A stretch of DNA of 22,590 nucleotides from Proteromonas lacertae (taxonomy: Eukaryota; Sar; Bigyra; Opalinata; Proteromonadidae). A program made the translations under genes and the position numbers. The DNA is taken from NCBI GenBank assembly GCA_002245135.1, contig NGBS01000104.1, positions 1 to 22,590 of the forward strand, given 5' to 3'. Below the pieces are notes generated by a model. The model was not told the origin of the DNA, did not search any database, and saw nothing but the letters and a program-made list of their open reading frames with translations. Shown here in pieces: positions 8,964 through 19,109 of the stretch. Position 1 is the stretch's first letter; every line of letters starts with the position of its first letter.

Positions 8964-10995
8964 TTAAAGTCCTCTTTGACTTACTCCTCTTGCAAAACAT
9001 GTATATATTAATGAAGACACAATTTCAACAACTGAGGATATACCAAATACAATTCGCCACTATTTACAATAAATAATACAATTATAATACCAAATATAGA
9101 GTAGGGTTAGCTCCAATAATGTAAGATGTTAAAATAGGACAAATAATACCTGGAATAGTAGCAAAAGTATTTGAACATCCCATAATAATTCCAGCATAAT
9201 GTGGACTAACATCCATCATATTTGCACTTTGCATAGCTGAAGAAAATCCAATACAAGCAACAGCTGAAGACATAAAAATAGTCATGAGTGTAAGATTGGT
9301 AGAATACGCAGATCCCATTAATGAAATAGCTGCTCCAACTCCTCCTAACAAAACACAAAACTTTCTGAGATTAACAATTTTATGTTTACCAGATTGAATA
9401 CAGAAATCAGTAACAATACTAATTAATACTTGACTTAGTGAATTAGCTAAATAGGGGAATAGAGAAATGACAGATGTCATTTTAACTGATAAATGAAACA
9501 TTCCGTTGATAAATGTTGGAAGATAAGTCATCTAAATAATGTAAATTAAATATATAAATATAAATAAATAAATACTAAAGTATACCACATCCAATTATTT
9601 GCAAAATGAATATTAAAACTAATAATAAATTCGAATATATATACATAGTCAACACTCCTACATTTGTTATAATAAGACTCCATGGTATTTTTTGATTCTT
9701 ATTAGTCACCACTTCTACTTCAGGTGGAACAATTTGAGTTGGTTGAAGATTTATTCTTGATAATCTAACATCTCGAGTATTATTAAACTCAATGGATGAA
9801 GCTGCAACTTCTTCAATTATTTTATTCTTCTTTAATAAATGACTAGTTTCTTCTAATCGATCTCTTTCTTTATTTTTTGATGATGATTTTGGTGAATTTG
9901 GAGAATCAGGGAATTTGATTGGTGTTATTGCAATTGATACCTCATTATTTTCATTCTCTCTTTTATCAATTTTCTTTCTTTCTTCAACAGATGAATCAGA
10001 TGCATCATCATATGAACTATCAGAACTTTCAATATCATACATATCATCAACAGCATCATCTAATTGCATATATTTTTTACCTTTTGTTTTCTTTGTCTTA
10101 TTCTTCTTGCCTTTCACTTTTTGTTCTTTCATTACTTCTATTTTCTCTAATGCAGATTCTCTATCCATTCTTTCCATATCTTTTTCAGCTTGTTTTGTAA
10201 ACTCATCAATAGTATGAATTATCATATTCTTCTCTTCAATACTAATTCTAGGATCTTCTTGTGGTGTAGAATACACATAAAAATAAAACCAAATATACCA
10301 TATTATATTCACCACAAATATAACATAATAAACACCTCTCCATCCCCATTTACTATCACAGATATAACCACATATTGGCTGACCAAATGCCATTCCTAAT
10401 GGTGAACCAGCATAGGCTATAGAGACTAACATTGTTCTTTCTGTTGGAGGAGACCATCTTGCCATTAATGCTGAAACTGATGGACAGACAAATGCATTGA
10501 TTATTCCTGCTAAAGCATTTAATCCAATCCTAATCAACAAAATTATATTGATTAATACAATATTAATGGATATCCTCCTAAAAATGGCACTGCTAAACAT
10601 AGTACTGATGCTAACATAACACCAAGACTGAATGAGGGAGTAAATAGTTAAGAAATCAGAAATTTATATCACCAGTTAATATCAAAAAGATATGCTGCTC
10701 CATATTTAGTAGCAACTATTCCACCAATAGTTTGAGGAATTATATAACCCCAAAAATATGAAGAGAGAATGTATCCTTTTGTTGACTCTAGTTTAAAATA
10801 TAAATTATGTGAATATACCTTGCCAATGAAATTCTTCCATCATTTTAATAGTCGTAACAGAGAATGATGCTCTTAGCATAAATGTCTATTTTTAATACAT
10901 ATTTATCAACAATACACAAAAATTGCCACAGAATACGCATGTTGCAACTCCATATCTCTTTTTCCCCCTATTTCATTATAAAAAACACAATACAT
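8964..10995 (-). CDS. SLC17-like MFS transporter, paralog 1
   Basis: Nine exons total 1761 nt (586 residues). The start codon AT|G is split by intron 10968-10993. Other introns are 10886-10915, 10788-10818, 10640-10693 (U12-type AT-AC), 10530-10558, 9619-9644, 9532-9575 and 9060-9090; stop TAA 8964-8966. N-half landmarks are MLRASFSVTTIKMMEEFHW, GYILSSYFWGYIIPQTIGG and WGWRGVYYVIF; C-half landmarks are TYLPTFINGMF and SANMMDVSPHYAGIIMG. These fit the anion:cation symporter (SLC17/sialin) branch of the major facilitator superfamily, with two sets of about six membrane segments. The halves are joined by an unusually long (~200 residue) charged loop with Lys-rich and acidic runs, a dileucine ETSHLL (9833-9850) and an EFNNTR block. 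The substrate cannot be told from sequence. Its start lies 79 bp from the divergent BTB/SPRY-like pseudogene. Confidence 0.88.
10640..10693 (-). other. U12-type AT-AC intron in transporter 1
   Basis: A 54-nt intron. The 5' end is ATATCTTTTT, the branch-like site is TTTCTTAAC, and the 3' end TATTTAC comes 7 nt after it. Removal joins GGAGC to TCCCTC, giving YGAAPSFSLGV. No GT-AG choice restores this frame. Confidence 0.87.
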
Positions 10996-11002
10996 TCTTC
11001 TA

Positions 11003-11032
11003 TGAAACGACTATATTTTATGAATGAAACGA
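11003..11032. promoter_or_regulatory. Two TGAAACGA motifs in a 79-bp divergent promoter
   Basis: TGAAACGA occurs at 11003-11010 and again at 11025-11032, both inside the 79-bp gap between the start of transporter 1 (minus) and the BTB/SPRY-like pseudogene (plus). A related copy at 16841-16848 lies about 30 nt upstream of the start of transporter 2. Confidence 0.4.
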
Positions 11033-11074
11033 CTCACATTTCAATAATTATCCCAAAATCAATATTTTGCTGAA

Positions 11075-12408
11075 ATGAAAGTAATCGATAATGAAATCAG
11101 TAATAGAGGGATTGGAAATGATGAGATAACTTGTGTGAAAAATGTGAAATATAGGGGTGGATGTATGGAGATAAATGAGAGTAATGTTAGTGGTATATTG
11201 AGATTCAGTATATATTACAATGACAATCGAACAATAAAAGTGTATATAGTGTATTAAAAGAAAAAGAAGATAATGACGAAGATGTTGATGATTTTTTATC
11301 ACAATTAAGAACTAAAGTCAATTTTATTGAAGTTAAGAAAGAAGAAATTGAAGAAGAAAATGTTTATGTTTATTTGTTGAAGGTAAAAAGAATATATCAA
11401 TAATAGAAGAAGTATGTGGAAAAGAGATTCTTTTTAGAATATTGAATGAAGATAATTATTTAAATTCCAAATCTAAAGAATTATTAATAGAATATATAAA
11501 AGAGAATAAATTGAGTTTAGAAGAAGAAGAAGAAATGATAAAAATAATGAAAGATAAAGAATTATTGAGTGAATTAAAAACAAAAGAAATCACATCATTT
11601 TCATATCCTCAATCAGAATATTTCTTTTTATTAGATGAAGAAATCTCAATAATTCCATCATTTGATGGAGATAAATGTGAATTTTCAATCAATCCTTCAT
11701 TGCCAGATGGTTTAATGATAGATAAAGAAAATGGAATAATTAATGGAAAAGTAAATAAAAAAATCGAAAAGAGAGAATATGAAATAAGTTGTAAGAATAT
11801 TGTAAATGAAAAGAAATTCAAAATATCATTAGAATTTGTTGATATAAAATTCACAGAATTAAACAGAAGTTATGGAATATCAATATCAAATAATGGAAAG
11901 TTAATAACAAATACAATTCGTTTTTATTGTCATTGTTATTTGAATTTGAAAATGGAAAATGGTGTTAGGATTATCAACTGATAATGCATTTTGTGGTAAT
12001 GATATTTATAATCAATCAACAACATGTAATTATATTGCATATGATGGTAAAAGTCAAGATATTACTAAAGATTGTCATATTGGGATAATTGTTAATAAAA
12101 ATCCAAATTTCATCAATCATAGAGATAGTTCAATTTATGAAATGATTGTTGATATTAATAAAAGAGAATTTTGGATTAGTCATTATGATTTATCTCCAGT
12201 TTTACTTGTCAAATATTCATCATTATTCTTTTATTATCATAATTACATCTTTCTATACATTGCTTCTACTTCATTTAATTACTCTCATATTACACTACAA
12301 GTTAAAATTTCTATTTATATCTCTTATACATTATATGAATATCCAATTATATCAACAAATATTAAATATCATCAACATAATGTTTATATTACATTTCACT
12401 TTCAATAA
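11075..12408 (+). pseudogene. Decayed SPRY-like gene, paralog of the BTB-SPRY gene at 12607
   Basis: An ATG at 11075 sits in a good start context (TTTTGCTGAAATG). From about 11385 the protein matches the 3' half of the neighbouring gene closely (EEVCGKEILFRILN, KELLxEYIKENKLS, LKTKEITSFSY, KNIVNEKKFKISLEFVDIKF, STTCNYxAxDG, NKREFWISH). The reading frame changes near 11250 and near 11380, and again near 11955, where about 60-70 nt present in the paralog are missing between short AATGG repeats. After SPVLLVK (about 12215) similarity is lost. The N-terminal 60 residues are not the BTB region and are not recognised. These breaks make it a probable pseudogene of the host family. A scaffold full of small assembly errors could explain part of it, but not the deletion. 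Confidence 0.7.
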
Positions 12409-12606
12409 CACTAACTAACACTAAAACTTAACATTCATCATTTATATCATCACAACATATGCAATGTGCATAAATAAATCACAATATAATAATATTGCCT
12501 TTATCACACCTTCTGCACTTGAATTAAATCACATTTTGAAATTTGGGTTATTCAAAATTTTGATAAAAATCAAATTTCGTTATTTTTGTTATATATTTAC
12601 ATAAAG
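12409..12606. other. AT-rich spacer between the two BTB/SPRY-like genes
   Basis: No gene is recognised. It serves as the upstream region of the gene at 12607; no TGAAACGA copy was found, though CAAATTTCGTTAT near 12572-12584 is a weak reverse-like resemblance. Confidence 0.4.
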
Positions 12607-14730
12607 ATGATAATAAAAGTGAATAAAAGCATAAGAGAAGAGGGGTATGTTTTATATTTATTTTTATGATAGATTATGTCGAAAATTGGTTGAAAGTGGT
12701 TTTGGTGATATAGAAGTGAAGATTGGAGATAGCCGAATAATGTCAATCAAGTCAATTTTAGTGAATGGAAATGAAACTGTAAAGAAACTGTTGTTAGATG
12801 GTGAGTTTGTTGGAGTTTTAGAGTTATATGAAGAAATCGAAGAAATTGGCTATTATGAGATGGAGAAATACTACAGTGGTGGTGAATTGATAATCTGTAA
12901 AGAGAGTGTATGTGAAGTGTTGATGTTTTGTTTATGTTATTGTGAAAAAGAGATAATAAATGATTGTTATGAATTTATGAAGAATAATATAGATGATGAA
13001 GTATTAATGAAATTAATTCATATATGTAATGTATTTGGTGGATGCTTGAGAGAGATAGAAGACTTGAAAAATATGGAAATAGAAAAGCGAGGATATAAAT
13101 ATTTATATAAGAATGAATATTTGTTGAGATTAGAAATGAATAATTTGATTGAGATATTAAATATGAGAGATGTGATAATAATGAATAAGTTATGGTTATT
13201 AAATCGCTTATTGGAATGGTATAAATTCCAAAAGAATAAGAAAGATAATAAAGAGATACAAGATGATTTTAAACAATTGATAGAAGAAGATATCGATGTA
13301 GAAAAGATAAAAGAGAATGAGATAGAAAAAGAGAATAAAGAAATGTTGAAAGAAATGAAAATAGAATTAAAGAAAAATGAATGTAAAAATCATATAGAAA
13401 TATATTGTATAAAAGATGAGAGAATTCAAAATATAATAATCAACAATTACAATGAAGATAAAGATGATGAAGAAGACTTTAATGAAGAAGAAAGAGGAGT
13501 ATTGGATAGAATGGAAGAAAAAGAATTGAATGATGAAATACTGTGTATATTAGAAATGAATAATATAAAAATGATCGAAATAGCATTGATGATAATGAAA
13601 TATAAAAATATGAAAAAGGAAAGTATAAATACTAAAAATATATTTAAATAGAATATATCTCAAATACAGAAAGGAGAAATCTATTGGAAAGATTATGTAT
13701 GGAATATAATGAGAATAAAAGAAATCGAACAATGAAATGTTTATGTTTGTTTGTTGATGATAAAAAGAATATTTCAATAATGGAAGAAGTATGTGGAAAA
13801 GAAATTCTATTTAGAATATTAAACAAAGAACATTGTCTAAATACAGAATCAAAAGAATTATTAATGGAGTATATAAAAGAGAATAAATTGAGTTTCGATG
13901 ATGAAGAAGAAATGATAGAAATAATGAAAGATAAAGAATTATTGGAAGAATTAAAAACAAAAGAAATCACATCATTTTCATATTCTCATACAGAATATTC
14001 ATTTGGATTAAATGAAGAAATGTCAATAATTCCTTCATTTGATGGAAATCGATGTGAATTTTCAATCAATCCTTTATTACCTGATGGAATGATGATAGAA
14101 AAAGAAAGTGGAATAATTCATGGAAAAGTTGATAAAGAAATCGAAAAGAGAGAAAATGAAATAAGTTGTAAGAATATTGTAAATGAAAAGAAATTCAAAA
14201 TATCATTAGAATTTGTTGATATAAAATTCATAGAATTAAACAAAAGTGATGGAATATCAATATCAAATAATGGAAAAATAATTACTAATACAAATGATTC
14301 CGACATTCATTGTTATTTGAATTTGATAATGGAAGATGGAGTTTATCATATCAAATATAAATTTCATAATTAAAATGGAAGTAGTTTTAACTATATTATG
14401 TTAGGATTATCAACTAATAATACATATTATGGTAATCATATTTATGAACAATCAACAACATGTAATTATGTTGCATGGGATGGTGAAAGTGAAGATATTA
14501 CTAGATATTGTGATATTGGAAGAGTTGTTAATTCAAATCCAAATATCAATAATCATGGAGATGGTTCAATTTATGAAGTGATTGTTGATATGAATAAAAG
14601 AGAATTTTGGATTAGTCATAATAATTCATCTCCTGTTTTACTTGTTAAAGATTTACCTTCTCCATTATATCCATATGCTCTATTATATGGATATAATTCA
14701 TCAGTCGAATTATTATCAGTTTCACACTAA
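12607..14730 (+). CDS. BTB/BACK-like protein with C-terminal SPRY-like domain, one in-frame TAA
   Basis: Three exons total 2067 nt (12607-12644, 12673-13622, 13652-14730), with introns of 28 and 29 nt of the usual type. The N-terminal ~130 residues look BTB/POZ-like (FGDIEVKIGDSRIMSI, then GGELIICKESVCEVLMFCL and CYEFMKNNID); a helical BACK-like part follows, then a Glu/Lys-rich linker. The last ~330 residues contain a putative-Ig-like piece (SFDGNRCEFSINPLLPDG, GIIHGKV) and a SPRY-like piece (GLSTNNTYYG, TTCNYVAWDG, GSIYEVIVDMNKREFWISH). An in-frame TAA at 14371-14373 (about codon 570) interrupts the SPRY-like part; coding resumes in the same frame, and a single T-for-A change from AAA would explain it. 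Similar BTB-SPRY proteins often serve as Cullin-3 adaptors; that role is inference. Confidence 0.72.
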
Positions 14731-14820
14731 AATTAAAAAAATCATTATTTCTTTATTAATTTATTCTTTTTTAATTTCATAAACACATTACCTCAACAAA
14801 AGAACAATTATTATTTATAT

Positions 14821-16811
14821 TTATAATCCTCTTTGACTAACACCTTTAGCAAAGCATGAATATAAAGCTGCACTTAATACTAATATTGCTGTTGCTATTC
14901 CAAATACAATATTCCACTATTCAATATAAACGAAATCTATAAATAAAAATACTTGCATTGAGGTAGGTTTTTCACCAATTATATAAGATGTTAGAATTGG
15001 AGATATAATTCCTGGCAATGTTCCAACGGTATTTGATATTCCCATTATTATACCGGAATAATGTGGGCTAATATCCATCATATTAGCACCAATCATTGTC
15101 AAAGTTATTCCTGTTGATCCTACTGCGAATGACATTAAAATAATCATTATTGTAACGTTCTTTGACAATGCAGCAGCCATTAATCCAGCACCAGCCAACA
15201 GATTTCCAAGCACAACGAAGAATTTTCTTATTGTTACTATCTTAAAACTACCTGATTGTATTACACAATCTGTAATGAAACTACTTACAACTTCAAGAAT
15301 ACTATCTGACATATATGGAAATATTGAAATTATAGAAGTCATTGTGACTGTTAACTTAAACATTCCATTTATATATGTTGGTAAGTAAGTCATCATAGTA
15401 TACCATGCCCAATTAACTCCAAACATTAACTGAACTCTATTTAAAAAGAATAACGATAATTAATTATTATACAATGATAAAACACCTGCATTTGTAACTA
15501 ATACTTTCCATGGTATTTTTTGTTTCTTATCTTCCTTTACCATTTCTAATTCTGGAGGAATCATTTGAATTGGTCCTAAACTTATTCTTGATACTCTTGC
15601 ACTTCTTGTGTTATTAAATTCAATTGTTTGAACTGTTTGAATTGCCTTTATTTCTGGTTGGCTTTTTCTTATTAAACTGGAAGTTTCTTTAACTGCAGTT
15701 GGAGATTCAGGTGATAATATTGTTCCTTCTGGAATATTTGCCTCTTCTAGATCTCTACCTGATCTTTCTGTGTCTTGATCAGCATCATATCCTTCATTAT
15801 CACTGCTACTGCTACTTTCCATATCTTCATTTACTTTTATATACTTTTTTCCTTTATTCTTTTTTGTTTTGACTTGCCTAACAGCAGTTTGTTGAGATCT
15901 TTTCATTTCAGAAGCTCTATCCATTCTTGCCATTTCCATTTCAGCTTCCTACAAAGTAATCACCAATAAAAATATATAAATACTCTTGTAGCTTCTTCTA
16001 TTGATGTAATAATCATTCTTTTTTCATCTTCAGATATATGTTTATCTTCAGCTGGAGATGAAGATACATATCTAGAATTTATATCAAATATAAACTATAC
16101 AAATAAAACCATATATACCACACTAAATGAAGCGCAAATATTACATAATACACACCTCTCCATCCCCAAGCTCTATCACAGATAAAACCACATATTGGCT
16201 GTCCAAGCGAAAGACCTAATGGGGAACCAGCATAGGCAATAGCTGTGAGTAATGTCCTTTCATTCACTGGAGCCCATTTGGCCATTAGAGCAGAAACAGA
16301 TGGACAAACAAATGCATTGATTACCCCTGAAATGGCATTTAATATTATTCTATTCATACATTACTACTCAATTATACAGCATAGTTGGATATGATCCAAA
16401 GAATGGGACCAACAGACATAACACAGAAGCTAAAAATACACCCAATCCAAATGATGGAGTTGTTTATTAAGATAATTCCTTGAAATTAATGAAATATTTA
16501 TCAAAAAGATATGCTGCACCATACTGAGTAGCTACTATACCTCCAATTGTCTGTGGAATAATGTATCCCCAAAAATATGAAGATAGAATATAACCTTTTG
16601 TTGATTCTAAAGAATTATAGAGATAAAAAATATAAATACCCTGCCAATGAAATTCTTCCATCATCTTAATTGTAGTTACAGAAAATGATCCTCTTAGAAC
16701 AAAAGTCTACATTTTAAATCTCTTAACAATACACAAAAATTACCACCAAAGACACACAGTGCAACTCCAAACCTCTTCTTACCCCTAATTCAGTAAATAG
16801 TAACCATACAT
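14821..16811 (-). CDS. SLC17-like MFS transporter, paralog 2
   Basis: Ten exons total 1689 nt (562 residues). The split start codon AT|G flanks intron 16785-16809. Further introns are 16707-16732, 16607-16639, 16459-16512 (U12-type), 16350-16377, 16072-16100, 15949-15983, 15437-15472 and 14917-14952; stop TAA 14821-14823. The first five exons (2, 52, 67, 94 and 81 nt) have exactly the lengths of those in transporter 1. Landmarks are GYILSSYFWGYIIPQTIGG, NAFVCPSVSALMAKWAP, WGWRGVYYVIF, NWAWYTMMTYLP and ANMMDISPHYSGIIMG. The central loop has a dileucine ETSSLI (15670-15687), the IEFNNTR block and acidic/Ser clusters. The intron at 15949 is shared in position with paralog 3 but absent from paralog 1. 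The C-terminus CFAKGVSQRGL is shared with paralog 1. Substrate unknown. Confidence 0.88.
16459..16512 (-). other. U12-type AT-AC intron in transporter 2
   Basis: 54 nt, the same length and position as in transporter 1. The 5' end is ATATCTTTTTG, the branch-like site is ATCTTAAT, and the 3' end AAACAAC comes 7 nt later. Removal gives YGAAPSFGLGV. Confidence 0.85.
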
Positions 16812-16918
16812 TCAAAGTAAGAATGAAAAATGTAAAAGCTTGAAACGATATTTGTATATTAATTTTGACATAAAAAACACAGTTACACAAATAATTTAAA
16901 ATTTAAAATAAAATTAAC

Positions 16919-18960
16919 TTACATTCCAGGTTGAATTACTCCTCTTGCAAAGCATGAATATATTAAGGCACCAGATACCAAAATAGATGATGTTATTATA
17001 AATACAATTCTCCACTATAACGTATAATGCAAGATAAATATACTAAAAGAAGTGTTGGATGTTCTCCAATAATATAAGATGTTAAAACTGGACAAATAAT
17101 ACCTGGAATTGTTGCAATTGTGTTAGAAATACCCATAATAATTCCAGCATAATGTGGACTAACATCCATCATATTTGCACTTTGCCTATTCGAATAATAA
17201 CAATTAATAAAATACATAGATCCTGTAATTGCAGTTAATCCAACAGTTAAAGTCATAAAAATCACCATAGGTATTAAATCAGTAGAATAAGCAGCTAACA
17301 ATAAAGCAATAGAAGCAGAAATATTACCAATTAATACAAATGCTTTTCTTATAGTAACAATTCTAATAAACATAGAAAAAAATGAAGTAAAAAAGAATAT
17401 ATATATATATACTTAAATCTTCCTGATTTAATAAAACAATCTGTTATTGAACTAACTCCAATTCCAATTACAGTATTAGTGAGATATGGAAATAAAGCGA
17501 TTAGTGATGATGTTGATACTGGTAACTTATACATGCCGTTAATAAATGTTGGTAAATATGTCATCATTGTATACCATGCCCAATTGCTAGTGAAATGAAG
17601 TTCAAAACTATAATAAGAAATATATATATCACAAAAATACATTGTTAAAACTCCAATATTAGTCATAATAGTCTTCCAAGGTATATTTTGTTGTTTCTTT
17701 TGTACATGTATATCTAACTGAGGTGGTAATTGCTGAATTGGTCCAAGATTCATTCTTGATATTCTTGCTTCTCTAGAGTTATTAAACTCAATCTTATCTA
17801 AAGGTTGTATTTTGTTATTGTTTAGTAATTGGATTGATTCTTCTTCTATTGAGATATCTGGATCAGGTGATTCATGATATTTAAATGATTTTTTCCCTAC
17901 ACTACTGCTACTTCTGTTACTTTTATTATTATTATTATTATTATTATTAATCTCATTTTCATCATCACCTTCATATTCTTCTTCTTCATCAACAGCAATC
18001 TGAGTGTATTTCTTACCTTTTCTTTTGATAATTTTCTTCTTTTTATCTTTATTCATCTTTCCACTTTCTAAATTTTGACTTTCATCAATACTACTCATTT
18101 CAATTTCCACATTCTAATATTAATAATATAAATATTAATAAATATATACTTCAGCAGATGCAATTGAATTAATAATCATATTCTTTTCTTCAATCGATAT
18201 ATAAGGATCTTGTTCAGGTGAAGAATATACAAAGAAATAAAACCAAATATACCATACAACATGAAGTACAAATATAACATAATAAACACCTCTCCATCCT
18301 AAATCACTATCAGTTATATAACCTGATAAAGGTTGACCTAATGCCATTCCTAAAGCATTTCCTGAGAAACTGATTGAAGCTAATAATGTTCTTTCTGCTG
18401 GTGGTGCCCATCTACTGACTAGTGCAGATACTGCTGGCGTTACAAATGCATTGACTATTCCAGATAATGCATTTAATGAACTTCTATTTGATTTATTAGT
18501 GTATTGGTTTATACAGAATCAATGGATGATTATTAATAATTGGAATTCCTACACAAAATACATCAGTCAGTAGAATGCCCATTCCAAATACTGGTTTGAA
18601 AGAATATTAAGAAGCTTTTATAAATATGAGAATGAAATGAGAAAAAGATATGCTGCTCCATATTTTGTAGCTACAACACCTGCTATGATCTGTGGAAATA
18701 TATATCCCCAAAAATATGACGATAAAAAGTAACCTTTTGTTGATTCTGTTAATAATATAATTATCAAATAAATTACCTTCCCAATGGAATTCTTCAGTCA
18801 TTTTAATAACAGTGACAGATATAGAAGATCTTAATACCATTGTCTATTAAAATGATTGATAATATATGCGAAAAATACAACAAAATTCCCCATAAATATA
18901 CATATTGCAACCCAATATCTTTTACTTTTCCTAGATTAAATAAAGCATTCCTCTATACAT
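16919..18960 (-). CDS. SLC17-like MFS transporter, paralog 3
   Basis: Eleven exons total 1683 nt (560 residues). AT|G is split by intron 18931-18958. Others are 18844-18878, 18746-18776, 18596-18651 (U12-type, apparent AT-AA ends), 18484-18514, 18114-18149, 17608-17640, 17363-17412, 17186-17215 and 17015-17043; stop TAA 16919-16921. The first five exons again measure 2, 52, 67, 94 and 81 nt. Landmarks are SSISVTVIKMTEEFHW, WGWRGVYYVIF variants, NWAWYTMMTYLPTFING and SANMMDVSPHYAGIIMG. The loop has poly-Asn, KGKKYTQ, a dileucine ESIQLL (17823-17840) and IEFNNSR. The 30-nt intron at 17186 is in frame and unique to this copy. NAFVTPAVSALVSRWAPP differs from the CPSVSALMA of the other two. Substrate unknown. 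Confidence 0.87.
18596..18651 (-). other. U12-type intron in transporter 3 with AT-AA ends
   Basis: 56 nt. The 5' end is ATATCTTTTTC and the branch-like site CTTCTTAAT. The frame and the 81-nt exon length conserved in the paralogs require splicing after ...TTTCAA, giving GAAPVFGMG with an AA end. Using the AC two bases later (18594) breaks the frame. Confidence 0.7.
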
Positions 18961-19109
18961 TTTTATAGCAGAAATACAAATATAAAAAACGAATATAATT
19001 TTGGAACAACAGAAAAGAGAATGATTGTTGCATTTCATTATTCTATCATCTATCCGTACTAATAGTCCATCAAACAAACAGAACATTGAATTTAAAAAAG
19101 TTAAATAAT

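Noticed and set aside
9915-10217. Plus-strand Ser/Phe-rich open frames over the transporter 1 loop
   Set aside because: They are antisense of the charged loop; the minus strand is conserved among three paralogs.
18594-18595. AC end for the transporter 3 minor intron with a broken gene
   Set aside because: It breaks the frame and shortens the next exon to 79 nt, while both paralogs have 81 nt; the AA end restores both.
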